From NCBI RefSeq assembly GCF_013266695.1, contig NZ_JABRXF010000001.1:636236-700235 (forward strand): DNA of 64,000 nucleotides. Reading direction: 5' to 3'. The stretch is from Hongsoonwoonella zoysiae. Its GTDB lineage: Bacteria; Pseudomonadota; Alphaproteobacteria; Rhizobiales; Stappiaceae. Of the stretch, positions 45,263 through 55,014 are shown in pieces. The translations under genes and the position numbers were made by a program. The stretch's first letter is position 1; each line of letters begins with the position of its first letter. The notes beneath the pieces are model-generated. The model was given only the letters and a program-made list of their open reading frames with translations. It searched no databases and had not been told where the DNA came from.

Positions 45263-46264
45263 TCATCCCCCATCATTCAAATGACAGGCCGAATGGCGGC
45301 CGGGCGCGATTTCCTTCAGGGCGGGCGCCTCGCGCTTGCAGCGCTCGAACGCAAACGGGCAGCGCGGGTGGAAGTGACAGCCCGGCGGCGGGTCAAGCGG
45401 AGAAGGGATCTCCCCCTTGATCGGCTGGAACTGGCGCTTGCGCGTATCGATGCGCGGAACTTCCGCCAGCAGGGCCTTGGTATAGGGATGGTTCGCTTCG
45501 CGGAATAGCTCATCCGTCGGCGCGGTTTCCACCACGCGGCCCAAGTACATGATCACCACGCGGTCCGACAGATGCTCGACCACGCCAAGGTCATGCGAAA
45601 TGAAGAGATAGGTGAGGCCGAGATCGGCGCGAAGGTCCATGAAAAGATTCAGGACCTGCGCCTGGATTGAAACGTCAAGTGCTGCAACGCTTTCATCGCA
45701 GACCAGAAACTCCGGCTTTACGGCGAGCGCACGGGCGATGCCGACACGCTGACGCTGACCGCCCGAAAACTGATGCGGGTAACGGTCTCGAAAGCTCGGA
45801 TCGAGGCCGACACGCAAGAGCATGTCGTCAACGTAATCCTTCACGCCCGCGCCTGAGACGAGGCCGTGCACACGCGGCGCTTCGCCGACGATATCTCGCA
45901 CCCGCATGCGCGGGTTGAGCGAGGACATCGGGTCCTGAAAGATCATCTGCACCTTGAGGCGCGCATCGCGCTGCACTTGCGCCGAGGCCGTTTCGACATC
46001 CTCACCCCGCCAGAAGAGCTTTCCTTCGCTTGGCGCGTGAATGCCGGCGACGACGCGGCCGAGCGTCGACTTTCCGCAGCCCGATTCGCCGACGAGACCG
46101 ACGACCTCGCCCTGCTTTACGGAAATCGAGACATCGTCGACCGCATGAACGACCTGCTCCCGACGATCCGCGCCGAAAAGGTTGACGAGCTTTTCCGCCG
46201 CATCGAGCCGCCGGACGAAGCGCTTTGAGACATTTTCGAGCGCGAGAATCGGAGTTTCACTCAT
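45263..46264 (-). CDS. Dipeptide/oligopeptide ABC transporter ATPase (OppF/DppF type)
   Basis: A 333-residue ATPase: Walker [16 protein letters not shown], signature [15 protein letters not shown], Walker [16 protein letters not shown], and the C-terminal oligopeptide domain with [18 protein letters not shown], whose cysteines may hold an iron-sulfur cluster as in some homologues. It is the last gene of the peptide transporter operon and overlaps the partner ATPase gene by eight bases. With that partner it powers import. Confidence 0.92.
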   Translation of the reverse strand: MSETPILALENVSKRFVRRLDAAEKLVNLFGADRREQVVHAVDDVSISVKQGEVVGLVGESGCGKSTLGRVVAGIHAPSEGKLFWRGEDVETASAQVQRDARLKVQMIFQDPMSSLNPRMRVRDIVGEAPRVHGLVSGAGVKDYVDDMLLRVGLDPSFRDRYPHQFSGGQRQRVGIARALAVKPEFLVCDESVAALDVSIQAQVLNLFMDLRADLGLTYLFISHDLGVVEHLSDRVVIMYLGRVVETAPTDELFREANHPYTKALLAEVPRIDTRKRQFQPIKGEIPSPLDPPPGCHFHPRCPFAFERCKREAPALKEIAPGRHSACHLNDGG

Positions 46265-47267
46265 TGAAGGTCAGATCGATTTCCTGGCCGTCGTTTTCGG
46301 CGATGAAGGGATGATGGCAGCGGGCGGCGCGCGAGGGAGCGAACCTTTCAAGCTGCGGCATGACGCGGCAGGCATCATCCGCGCGCGGACAGCGCGCGGC
46401 GAAGGAGCAGCCCTCCGGCAGGTGAAGGAGCGACGGCGTCATGCCCGGGATCTGCGACAGGCGCGCGCCGCGGCGATTGTGGCTCGGCACCGAGCCGATG
46501 AGCCCATGCGTGTAAGGGTGAAGGGGCGCGTCCAGCACCCGGTCGACCGGGCCTTCCTCCACCACGCGGCCCGCGTACATGACCGCCAGACGGTCCGCCA
46601 GCCCGCCGACGACGGCAAGGTCATGCGTGATCCAGATCATCGCCAGGCCGGTTTCCGCGCAAAGCTTCTGCACCTCGTAAAGGATCTGCGCCTGAATGGT
46701 GACGTCGAGCGCCGTCGTCGGCTCGTCGGCGACGATCAGGTCCGGCTCGTTCAAAAGCGCGATGGCGATCGCCACGCGCTGGCGCATGCCGCCCGAAAAC
46801 TGATGCGGATAGGACTGCAGCCGCTCGTCCGGCGAGGGGATGCCGACGCGTACAAGCGCTTCGCGCGAACGCTGGCGCGCGGCATCTTCCGAGACATCCT
46901 CATGCGCACGGATCGCCTCGATCATCTGCGTATCGACGCGCAGGACCGGATTGAGCGTCATCATCGGGTCCTGGAAGATCATCGCGACCTTACGCCCGCG
47001 TATCCGGCGAAGCTCGGCTTCGGGCTTGCCGACAAGCTCCTCGCCATTCAGCCTGATCGAGCCTGAGACGATCCTGCCCGGGTGATCGACGAGGCCGAGA
47101 ATGGAAAAGCCCGTCACCGTCTTGCCCGACCCGGATTCGCCAACGAGGCCCAGAACCTCGCCCCGGTCGACCGAAAGCGTGACGCCGTCAACCGCCTTGG
47201 CTACGCCCGCCCTGGTGAAGAAATGCGTCTTGAGGTCCGTGACCTGTAAGGTGGGAGCATTACTCAT
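46257..47267 (-). CDS. Dipeptide/oligopeptide ABC transporter ATPase (OppD/DppD type)
   Basis: A 336-residue ATPase: Walker [16 protein letters not shown], signature [15 protein letters not shown], Walker [16 protein letters not shown], and the oligopeptide C-terminal domain with [21 protein letters not shown] 47267 is preferred. A GTG at 47282 overlaps the permease stop and may be used for coupling. It works with the DppF-type partner. Confidence 0.92.
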   Translation of the reverse strand: MSNAPTLQVTDLKTHFFTRAGVAKAVDGVTLSVDRGEVLGLVGESGSGKTVTGFSILGLVDHPGRIVSGSIRLNGEELVGKPEAELRRIRGRKVAMIFQDPMMTLNPVLRVDTQMIEAIRAHEDVSEDAARQRSREALVRVGIPSPDERLQSYPHQFSGGMRQRVAIAIALLNEPDLIVADEPTTALDVTIQAQILYEVQKLCAETGLAMIWITHDLAVVGGLADRLAVMYAGRVVEEGPVDRVLDAPLHPYTHGLIGSVPSHNRRGARLSQIPGMTPSLLHLPEGCSFAARCPRADDACRVMPQLERFAPSRAARCHHPFIAENDGQEIDLTFNE

Positions 47268-47278
47268 GATTTTCCGGC

Positions 47279-48217
47279 TCACTTCTGCAAGCGCGGATTG
47301 AGAACATCGCGCAGCTGGTCGCCCACCATGTTTATGGAAACGATGGTGAGAAGAAGCGCCAGGCCCGGAAAGACGGAAATCCAGTATTTGCCGGAGATCA
47401 TGTATTCGAACCCGTTGGCGATCAGCAGGCCCAGCGAAGGCTCCGTCTGCGGCAGGCCGACGCCGAGGAAGGAAAGCGTGGCTTCAAGCGCGATGGCGTG
47501 CGCCGTCTGCACCGTGCCGACGACGATGAGGGGCGCAAGGCAGTTCGGCAGGATATGGCGGAACATGATGCGCGCATGCGACAGGCCGAGGCTTTGCGCG
47601 GCTTCCACATATTCGCACCGCCGCTCGACAAGAGCCGAGGCGCGCACCGTGCGCGCGTAATAGGCCCATTGGGCGACGACGAGCGCGATGATGATCTTGT
47701 CGATCCCCTTTCCCAGGATGGCAAGGAGGATGAGCGCGACGAGAACCGCCGGCAGCGACAATTGAAGGTCCACCACGCGCATGATGAGCGTTTCCGTGCG
47801 CCCGCCGACATAAGCCGCGACCAGGCCGATGGCCATGCCGACGAAAAGCGCAATCACCCCGGAAGCAAGGCCAACGGAGATAGAGATCCGAAGCCCGTAA
47901 AGAATCGCCGACAGGAGGTCCCGGCCCGCGCCATCCGTGCCGAGCCAATGGGTGTAGCCGGCGAAGTTTTCGCTCCCCGGCGGCAGGCGCGCGTCAAGCA
48001 CGGAGACGGTGGCGAGATCGTAAGGATCCTGCGGCGAGATAACGGGCGAGAGGAAGGCGACGACTATGATCGCGGCGAGCAGCAGGGCCGCCCCCGTGGC
48101 AAGCCGGCTGGCGGCGAAGTCGGACAGGAAGCGCTTCAACGGCGCTTCCGCCGGCGGGGCGGGAAGCGGGGCGATTTCCCTTGCGGCGGGCTGTTTTCCG
48201 GCATCCGTCACGGCCAT
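47279..48217 (-). CDS. Peptide ABC transporter permease (DppC type)
   Basis: A 312-residue inner-membrane permease with an N-terminal segment (LLLAAIIVVAFLSPVISP), the DppC landmark HWLGTDGAGRDLLSAILYGL, and the ATPase-coupling EAAQSLGLSHARIMFRHILP. It pairs with the DppB-type permease whose gene ends three bases upstream. Substrate is not readable. Confidence 0.92.
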   Translation of the reverse strand: MAVTDAGKQPAAREIAPLPAPPAEAPLKRFLSDFAASRLATGAALLLAAIIVVAFLSPVISPQDPYDLATVSVLDARLPPGSENFAGYTHWLGTDGAGRDLLSAILYGLRISISVGLASGVIALFVGMAIGLVAAYVGGRTETLIMRVVDLQLSLPAVLVALILLAILGKGIDKIIIALVVAQWAYYARTVRASALVERRCEYVEAAQSLGLSHARIMFRHILPNCLAPLIVVGTVQTAHAIALEATLSFLGVGLPQTEPSLGLLIANGFEYMISGKYWISVFPGLALLLTIVSINMVGDQLRDVLNPRLQK

Positions 48218-48220
48218 GGC

Positions 48221-49198
48221 TCAGGCTCCCCTGTCGCCGAGCCGCACGCGCGGATCGAGAATGGAATAAAGGATGTCGACGATCAGGTTTATGACCACGA
48301 AGAGGAAGACGATCATCATGAGATAAGCGACGATGATCGGCCGGTCGAGCTGCTGGATCGCCTCGATCAGGAGCTTGCCCATGCCGGGCCATGCGAAGAC
48401 CGTTTCGGTAACCACCGAAAAGGCGATCAGCGAGCCGAACTCCAGCCCCAGCACGGTGACGACCGGAATGAGGATGTTCTTCAGGAGATGGACGCCGATG
48501 ATGCGCCGGGTGGAAAGCCCCTTGGCGCGGGCGAACTTTATATAGTCCATATGGATCGCCTCGCGCGTGCCGGCGCGGGTGAGGCGAATGACGAGCGAGA
48601 TCTTCAAAAGCGCGAGGTTGAAGGCTGGAAGCAACAAATGCTCCAGCCCGTCAAGCGTGAGAAACGACACCGGCACGCCGAAAAGATCGACCGTATCTCC
48701 CCGCCCCGTCGACGGCAGCCAGCCAAGAATGACGGCGAAGACCATGATCAGCATGATCCCGACCCAGAAGGTGGGCAGCGAAAAGCCCAGGATGGAGCCC
48801 GCCATGATCGATTTGGAAACGGCGCTGTCGGGATAAAGCCCGGCATAGAGCCCGAGCGGAATGCCGAAGACGACGGCCATCAAGAGCGCGGTGAAGGCAA
48901 GCTCGAGCGTCGCCGGCATACGCTCGATAATGAGGCCGAGCGCGGGCTCGCCGAAGACGAAGGACGTGCCCAGATCGCCCTGCAACGCGCTCAGGACGAA
49001 ATAGCCGAACTGCTCCCAGATCGGCCGGTCGAGGCCGAGCGCACGCGTGACCTCCTCGATGTCGTGCTGGTCCATGTCCGGCGAGACGAACATCCACACC
49101 GGATCGCCGACAAGGTGGATGCCGAAGAAGACAATCACCGCCATGGCGACCATGACGAGCGCGCTCTGCATAAGGCGCCGCAATATGAAGACGCTCAT
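48221..49198 (-). CDS. Peptide ABC transporter permease (DppB type)
   Basis: A 325-residue permease starting FILRRLMQSALVMVAMAVIV, with the DppB features LGLDRPIWEQFGYFVLSALQ and the coupling motif YIKFARAKGLSTRRIIGVHL. It is separated from the binding-protein gene by a 263-base gap filled with palindromic repeats. Those may reduce read-through so the binding protein is made in excess. Confidence 0.92.
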   Translation of the reverse strand: MSVFILRRLMQSALVMVAMAVIVFFGIHLVGDPVWMFVSPDMDQHDIEEVTRALGLDRPIWEQFGYFVLSALQGDLGTSFVFGEPALGLIIERMPATLELAFTALLMAVVFGIPLGLYAGLYPDSAVSKSIMAGSILGFSLPTFWVGIMLIMVFAVILGWLPSTGRGDTVDLFGVPVSFLTLDGLEHLLLPAFNLALLKISLVIRLTRAGTREAIHMDYIKFARAKGLSTRRIIGVHLLKNILIPVVTVLGLEFGSLIAFSVVTETVFAWPGMGKLLIEAIQQLDRPIIVAYLMMIVFLFVVINLIVDILYSILDPRVRLGDRGA

Positions 49199-49221
49199 TG
49201 TTCAGTCTCTTCGGTTAAAAA

Positions 49222-49450
49222 CCACCCTCACCCCGGCCCTCTCCCACCAAACTCGGGTGTTCCCGAGTTTGGACCGGAAATGGCGAAGTCGGAAACATCC
49301 GACTTCGCCGGGAGAGGGGGCGCAAGAAGCGCCGCCTCGCCAGAGTCAGTTTACGGATTGAGGGTGCCTCGATAGCGGATTGCCTGCCTCACGCGCCTTC
49401 ACCTCTCCCTTGAAGGGAGAGGTCGGTGCGCAGCACCGGGTGAGGGTGAC
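49222..49450. repeat. Palindromic repeat, family 1, copy b, with an adjacent variant
   Basis: Positions 49222-49320 repeat copy a, with perfect hairpins CCAAACTCGGG/CCCGAGTTTGG and GCGAAGTCGGA/TCCGACTTCGC. A second unit follows at about 49393-49450, with CCTCTCCC/GGGAGAGG and a closing GGGTGAGGGTG complementary to the opening CACCCTCACCC. The whole gap between the binding-protein and permease genes is repeat sequence. Confidence 0.85.
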
Positions 49451-49461
49451 GGTCCTCGCCC

Positions 49462-51054
49462 CTATTCCTTCACCACACCGTAGGCGACCGTGTATTCATC
49501 CGTGCGCGGGATGTACTTCAGCCCCTTGCGGCTTGCCCAGGTGTTGACCTGGTAGTGGATCGGGATGATCGCGTAATCGCCGATGGCCATCTCGGTCGCC
49601 TTGGCGAGAAGCTCCGCGCGCTTCTCGTCATCGACCTCGGCAAGGGCTTCCTCGATCACCTTGTCCACTTCCGGGTTGGAATAGCGGCCGCGGTTGGCCG
49701 TGCCCATGCCCTTGTCCTTGTCGTGGGTGGCGATGAGCGCGCGAAGCGGCGAAGACGCCTCGCCCGAGCCGGCACCCCAGCCGACGAGAATGAGCGAGAA
49801 CTCCGGCAGACCGTCCGCCCCCGTCGAAGCACGCGAGAAATAGACCGAGCGCGGCAGCGTCTCGACCTCAGTCTTGATGCCGACGCGCGTCAGCATCTGC
49901 GCGATGGCCTCGACGATCTTGGCGTCGTTCACGTACCGGTCGTTCGGACCGTGGATCGTGAGCTCGAAGCCGTCCGGCACGCCCGCTTCCGCGAGCAGGG
50001 CCTTTGCGGCGTCCGCGTCATAGGCATCGGGCGTCAGATTTGGCGACACGCCGAAGAAACCCTCGGGCAGAAGCTGGCCGGCGGGGATCGACAGACCTTC
50101 CATCACCCGATCGCGAATAAGCTCGCGGCTGATCGCCTTGGAGATCGCCTCACGCACGCGAACGTCCATCAGCGGGTTCTTGATGTCACCGCCGCCATTC
50201 GCCTTCACGAAGGGAGAATTCTCGCGGAACTGGTCGATATGGAGATAGATCACGCGGTTCGACACGCCCTGCGAAAGCGTGACGTCGTCGCGCGCTTTCA
50301 GCGTTTCGATATCCGTCGTCGGAACGGAGGCGATCACGTCGACGTCACCCGCAAGAAGGGCGGCAACGCGCGAGGGGCCGGACTTGATCGGCTTGATCGT
50401 CACCTTTTCCCAGGTCGGCTTTTCGCCCCAGTAATCGTGATTGGCCGCAAGCACGATCCGGTCGCCCGGAACGTATTCCACGAACTTGAACGGCCCGGTG
50501 CCGGCGGCTGCCTTGCCGGAGTTGAAGTCTTCCGTTGAGGCGTCACAGCCGGTTTCATTCGAGACGATCGCCACGTTGCCAAGGTCGTTGACCATCAGCG
50601 GATAGGGCGCATCCGTCTTCACGTGGACGGTATAGTCGTCCACCTTCACGAAGGTCTTGCCCTTCGTATAGGTGCCGAAGCCCGCCGGCGAATTGGGCAC
50701 GTTGGGCGCGCGCTCGAAGGTACAAAGCACGTCATCGGCGGTGAAATCCGACCCGTCGTGGAATTTCACTCCCTGGCGCAGCTTGAATTCCCAGGTGGTG
50801 TCGTCAATGGGCTGCCACGATACGGCAAGGCCGGGCTCGAAATTCTGCCGCTCGTCCGGATTGGCGAGACGGTCGAAAATCTGAAAACCCAATTGGTTGT
50901 TCGGCCCGAGATTGTGAAAATGCGGATCGATGGAGGTGGCTTCCGCCCCAACGGCAATGGTGAGATCCTCGGCGAGCGCGGGTGCTGCGAAACCGGTGGC
51001 GCCAACGACCGCCACCGCCGCGGCGGAGCGCAGCAGCAGGTTGAAATGCTTCAT
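49462..51054 (-). CDS. Peptide ABC transporter substrate-binding protein
   Basis: A 530-residue periplasmic protein of the family-5 (DppA/OppA) type. It has a signal peptide (residues 1-28, cut near ALAED), IDPHFHNLGPNNQLGFQIFD, the region GLAVSWQPIDDTTWEFKLRQ, and a C-terminal PIHYQVNTWASR. ATG 51054 follows GGGGAG. It is the first gene of the operon and is divergent from the ArgE-like gene, so peptides or acylated amino acids may be its cargo. Confidence 0.92.
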   Translation of the reverse strand: MKHFNLLLRSAAAVAVVGATGFAAPALAEDLTIAVGAEATSIDPHFHNLGPNNQLGFQIFDRLANPDERQNFEPGLAVSWQPIDDTTWEFKLRQGVKFHDGSDFTADDVLCTFERAPNVPNSPAGFGTYTKGKTFVKVDDYTVHVKTDAPYPLMVNDLGNVAIVSNETGCDASTEDFNSGKAAAGTGPFKFVEYVPGDRIVLAANHDYWGEKPTWEKVTIKPIKSGPSRVAALLAGDVDVIASVPTTDIETLKARDDVTLSQGVSNRVIYLHIDQFRENSPFVKANGGGDIKNPLMDVRVREAISKAISRELIRDRVMEGLSIPAGQLLPEGFFGVSPNLTPDAYDADAAKALLAEAGVPDGFELTIHGPNDRYVNDAKIVEAIAQMLTRVGIKTEVETLPRSVYFSRASTGADGLPEFSLILVGWGAGSGEASSPLRALIATHDKDKGMGTANRGRYSNPEVDKVIEEALAEVDDEKRAELLAKATEMAIGDYAIIPIHYQVNTWASRKGLKYIPRTDEYTVAYGVVKE

Positions 51055-51322
51055 TTTTAACTCCCCTCTGATGGCAGTCCGCCCCGGGAGGAGCAGACTT
51101 CCAGCCGACAACACCCTCACATTCGCCGCCCGATTTCTTGTTTTGACGGGTTCTCGGCATGTCGGCGCATCAGCTTGTCGGAAAGGCTATTATGCTATTT
51201 TATTCAGGCCAAACGAAAATCGACTACGAATGTGTGAAACTTGACCGCCGGGTGAAATTCCCCACTTTTCTCAAGAAGATGAAAGCTGCGCGCAGCCCCC
51301 GCCCGAACAGCGAGCCCCCGAA

Positions 51323-52495
51323 TTGACCGCCACCGAAAGAGCTTCCCCTTCCGCCAGGGATATCCTCAAGGCTCTCGTCTCATTCGACACGACGAGCCGC
51401 AATTCCAACCTTGCGCTGATCGACTGGGTGGAGAGTTTTCTCAAGGAACGCGGTATTTCCTCCACCCGCATCTACGACGAGACGGGCGAGAAGGCGAACC
51501 TTATCGCGACCATCGGCCCGGCGGAGGTGCCGGGCTACGTGCTATCCGGCCATACGGACGTTGTGCCGGTGGACGGGCAGGACTGGTCCCACGACCCGTT
51601 TGACCTGATCGAGCGTGACGGCAAGCTTTACGGGCGGGGCTCCTGCGACATGAAGGGGTTTCTGGCCTGCTGCCTCGCCCGCGTCGACGCGGTGCGTGCC
51701 GCCGACCTGAAGAAGCCGTTTCACCTTGCCTTTTCCTATGACGAGGAAGTGGGCTGCAAGGGCGTGCCGTCCCTCATTGAAAAAATGATGGAAACGCTGC
51801 CGAAACCCGAAGCTTGCTTCGTCGGCGAGCCGACGGAAATGCAGGTGGTGCTGGGGCACAAGTCGAAACGGTCGCTCAAGGCAATCGTCACGGGCAGGCC
51901 GTGCCATTCCTCGCTAGCACCCGAAGGGGTGAACGCAATCGATTATGCGGCGAGGCTGATCCTGAAAATCCGCGAGATTTCGGAACGGCTGGAAGGCGGG
52001 CCACGGGATCACCTCTATGACGTGCCTTTTTCGACCGGGCATACCGGCACGATTTCGGGCGGAACCGCGCTCAATATCGTGCCGGAGACTTGCGAATTCC
52101 AGTTCGAGTTCCGCGTGCTGCCGAGCGAGGATGCCGACGCGCTGGTGGACGAGGTGAAGCGCTTTGCGGCGGACGTACTGGAGCCGGAGATGAAGGCGAA
52201 AGCGCCGGAAACGGGCATTGCCTTCGAGTGGATCTCATCCTTTCCCGGCCTCGACACCAGCCCGGAAGCGCCGGTGACGGCACTGACCAAGCGCCTTGCC
52301 GGCAAGAACGACCACTCCAAGGTCGCCTATGGCACGGAGGGCGGACGCTTTCAGGAACTGGCGGCGATCCCGACCGTCGTCATCGGCCCCGGCTCCATCG
52401 CCCAGGCGCACCGGGCAGATGAGTTCGTAGCGGTCTCGGAGCTCGACAAATGCGAGGCGTTTATTGATCGATTGATTGAGGAGGCGGGGAGGTAA
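51323..52495 (+). CDS. argE: Acetylornithine deacetylase (ArgE/M20 family)
   Basis: A 390-residue M20 metallopeptidase-family enzyme: YVLSGHTDVVPVDGQDW with the metal histidine-aspartate, LYGRGSCDMKGFLAC, AFSYDEEVGCKG (catalytic glutamate), VGEPTEMQVV and the dimerisation domain. It closely fits the proteobacterial ArgE type. The first codon is TTG. Standing divergent from a peptide importer, it could also deacylate imported N-acyl amino acids, so the specific substrate stays open. Confidence 0.85.
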   Translation: MTATERASPSARDILKALVSFDTTSRNSNLALIDWVESFLKERGISSTRIYDETGEKANLIATIGPAEVPGYVLSGHTDVVPVDGQDWSHDPFDLIERDGKLYGRGSCDMKGFLACCLARVDAVRAADLKKPFHLAFSYDEEVGCKGVPSLIEKMMETLPKPEACFVGEPTEMQVVLGHKSKRSLKAIVTGRPCHSSLAPEGVNAIDYAARLILKIREISERLEGGPRDHLYDVPFSTGHTGTISGGTALNIVPETCEFQFEFRVLPSEDADALVDEVKRFAADVLEPEMKAKAPETGIAFEWISSFPGLDTSPEAPVTALTKRLAGKNDHSKVAYGTEGGRFQELAAIPTVVIGPGSIAQAHRADEFVAVSELDKCEAFIDRLIEEAGR

Positions 52496-52554
52496 GAAGC
52501 GGCGCTTCGGAACCTGACCGGTTCACCGCTTTCCTGCGAAGGCCCGAAATCGGA

Positions 52555-52745
52555 TCATGTCGCGGCTGCACCGCTCAGCCTGAATACCTCCAGCGGCTCC
52601 CTGATACCCTTCAGGCTTATCTCGCCCCTCGATTCAAGCCGATAGGCATCCTCCACCGCGACACCGGCCCGCGGACCGGGAAGAATATCGCCGTCCTCGG
52701 CCTCGTCGCTCGGGCGGGCGGCAAGGTTGATCGCCTTGCCAGATG
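52555..52745 (-). pseudogene. Remnant of an adenylate/guanylate cyclase C-terminus
   Basis: Reading the minus strand gives GKAINLAARPSDEAEDGDIL, then RLESRGEISLKGIREPLEVF and a stop. This is the end of a class III cyclase domain of the TPR-cyclase type. The catalytic N-terminal part and a start are missing, so it is a fragment. A complete cyclase of the same family lies just to the right on the other strand. Confidence 0.7.
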
Positions 52746-52914
52746 CGGGTGTTGGCAGGGCTGCATCAGCACTGCCCGCCAGCGATCGACAGGGAACATT
52801 GATGACGGCAACTGGCGTCCTTTGACAATGACCATACGCGGATACGGCGCACTAGTTCGTCAGCATAGATTCCTCGCCGATATAGGATTAGCGTAATGAG
52901 CGAGGAGTTCGCTT

Positions 52915-54789
52915 GTGGAACGACGTCTTGCTGCAATTCTGGCGACTGACGTAGTTGGCTATTCGCGTCTCATGGGCGTGGACGAGAGCGGCACCCTGGC
53001 AGCGCTCAAAGCCCGGCGCGCCGAACTGATCGATCCGAAAGTTGCGCAGTATAACGGGCGTATCATCAAGCTTATGGGCGACGGCGCGCTGATGGAGTTT
53101 CCCAGCGTCGTAGATGCCGTGACCTTCGCCACGGAAATGCAGTTGGAAATGCGCCGGCGCAACGCTGACCTCACCGAGGATCAGCGGATACATTATCGCG
53201 TCGGCATAAACATCGGCGATGTTATTGTCGAGGACGATGATATTTTCGGTGATGGGGTCAACATTGCGGCAAGGCTTGAAGGTTTGGCTGAGCCTGGCGG
53301 TATCTGCATCGGACGTAATGTGCGTGACCAGATTCGCGACAAGGTTGATCTCAACCTCGAGGAACTTGGCGAGATCAAGGTCAAGAATATTGCCCGGCCA
53401 ATCCGTGCCTTTCGCGTACTACTGGATGAGAAGGCATCGGCGCTATCGACGCCTGTCGTGGCAGTTCCTTCACTGCAGCCACGCAACCGGAAGCCCAAAA
53501 TCTTCATGGCTCTTGGTTTGCTGGCGGCGCTGCTCGGCGGTGTAGCCTGGTGGCAACTTGCGCCCCGCTCCAGCTCAGATACCGCCAATGGACCGGTGCA
53601 CGACTTGCGAACCGAAGCAACCTCAATCGCGGTGCTGGCGTTCAAGAACTTGTCCGGTGATGCCGATCAGACCTACCTGTCTGATGCAATTGCCGAAGAC
53701 ATCACCACCGAGCTATCCCGCTTTGGCAATCTGTTCGTGATCTCTCGTGAATCTGCCTTCTCATACAGGGAGCAGACGAAAACCGCCAAGGAAATCGGGC
53801 AGGAACTCGGCGTTCGCTATCTCCTTGAAGGCAGCGTGCAGCTTGGTGGCAGCCATATACGTGTGACGGTCCAGCTTGTCGATACGCGCGAACAAAACCA
53901 CGTTTGGGCCGAAAAATACGATCGAGAGGTAACCGACATCCTGGTCGTGCAGGACGATATCGTTCGTTCGGTGGTGACGGCCCTTGGTGAAAAGATTTGG
54001 CTTGAGGCAGCGGAAAGCCTGCGGAGCAAACCACTCGAGAGTTTCGAAGCCTACGACTTCAGCCTTCGAGGTTCCAAAGCACTCCACAAACTTACGAAAG
54101 ATTCAAACCAGGAAGCGCGCCGCCTTTACAAGAAAGCTCTGGAACTTGATCCCAAATTGCCGGACGCTCACCTGGGCCTCGCCTGGACCTACTATCTCGA
54201 CTACGACGCGCAATGGACCGATACGGGAACCGAGGCCCTCGATCAGGCCTACCGCTTAGCGCAGATGGCCAATGAGGAAGGGGCCCCCGGTTACGAAGTT
54301 CATCGCCTCTTCGGACAAATCAGTGCGGCGCGCGGGGACCATGAGAAGGCCCTTCAACATATTGCTCGAGCCGTAGAACTGAACCCCAACGACGGGGACT
54401 TGCTGGCTACCCGGGCTATGCTTCTGAGGGACGATGGCCAGTTCGAGGAGGCACATAAGTGGATTGAGGATGCGATACGCCGCAATCCCCATCATCCGGA
54501 CTGGTACGGCTCGGTATTGTCGGCGATTCATTACCTGGAAAAGGACTACGAAGAGGCCATATCGGTCCTGAACAGGGCAAAGTCGCTTGCCATCTGGGAT
54601 CACCTGATCCTGGCTGCGAGCCACGCTCAGTTGAGCGAGATCGAGAAGGCCCGGCAGCATGCAAGCGAGGTCCTTGAGATCAATCCCGGTTTTTCCATTG
54701 CTCGGATCACGCCAAGAATCGAGTACCGCAGACAGGAAGACAGGCAGCATTATCTGGATGGCCTGCGCAAAGCGGGTCTGCCGGATTAG
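52915..54789 (+). CDS. Class III adenylate cyclase with membrane segment and TPR repeats
   Basis: A 624-residue protein. Residues 1-165 are a class III cyclase domain (ILATDVVGYSRLMGVDESG with the metal aspartate, IKLMGDGALMEF, GDGVNIAARLEGLAEPGGI). A membrane segment is near 197-218. Residues about 235-350 resemble the TolB/FlgO-like segment found in this group, and TPR repeats fill 390-600 (ARRLYKKALELDPKLPDAHL; KALQHIARAVELNPNDGDLL). It should make cAMP at the inner membrane, with the C-terminal half outside. GTG start with GAGGAG upstream. The signal is unknown. Confidence 0.88.
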   Translation: MERRLAAILATDVVGYSRLMGVDESGTLAALKARRAELIDPKVAQYNGRIIKLMGDGALMEFPSVVDAVTFATEMQLEMRRRNADLTEDQRIHYRVGINIGDVIVEDDDIFGDGVNIAARLEGLAEPGGICIGRNVRDQIRDKVDLNLEELGEIKVKNIARPIRAFRVLLDEKASALSTPVVAVPSLQPRNRKPKIFMALGLLAALLGGVAWWQLAPRSSSDTANGPVHDLRTEATSIAVLAFKNLSGDADQTYLSDAIAEDITTELSRFGNLFVISRESAFSYREQTKTAKEIGQELGVRYLLEGSVQLGGSHIRVTVQLVDTREQNHVWAEKYDREVTDILVVQDDIVRSVVTALGEKIWLEAAESLRSKPLESFEAYDFSLRGSKALHKLTKDSNQEARRLYKKALELDPKLPDAHLGLAWTYYLDYDAQWTDTGTEALDQAYRLAQMANEEGAPGYEVHRLFGQISAARGDHEKALQHIARAVELNPNDGDLLATRAMLLRDDGQFEEAHKWIEDAIRRNPHHPDWYGSVLSAIHYLEKDYEEAISVLNRAKSLAIWDHLILAASHAQLSEIEKARQHASEVLEINPGFSIARITPRIEYRRQEDRQHYLDGLRKAGLPD

Positions 54790-54956
54790 AACCAGTTTCC
54801 GCTTCGGTACAGACTTACACTTCGCGACCGGATGACCGCGCCTCCATTGCACATGTCCTGAAAGTCTAAAACGGATCCGATACCGCCTTTCGGCAAACGG
54901 CCGCATCGCCAGGTTATCGCCCGGTGGACAAGGCTGAACTGATTCAAATCACGCGC

Positions 54957-54988
54957 CAAAAGGGCGGCGGTGTCACCACCGCCGCCCT
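54957..54988 (-). terminator. Rho-independent terminator after gcdH
   Basis: Twelve-base perfect arms (AGGGCGGCGGTG/CACCGCCGCCCT) with a 4-base loop. In the minus direction they are followed by TTTT, about 26 bases past the gcdH stop. Confidence 0.8.
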
Positions 54989-55014
54989 GTTCAATTCAAC
55001 CGCTGAGCTCGCGA

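Noticed and set aside
47498-49375. Plus-strand open frame of about 625 codons opposite the peptide permeases
   Set aside because: Same kind of antisense shadow. It runs through intergenic repeats and has no domain.
45089-49450. Repeats as a CRISPR array
   Set aside because: The copies are internally palindromic, 4 kb apart, with no regular spacers and no cas genes in the window.
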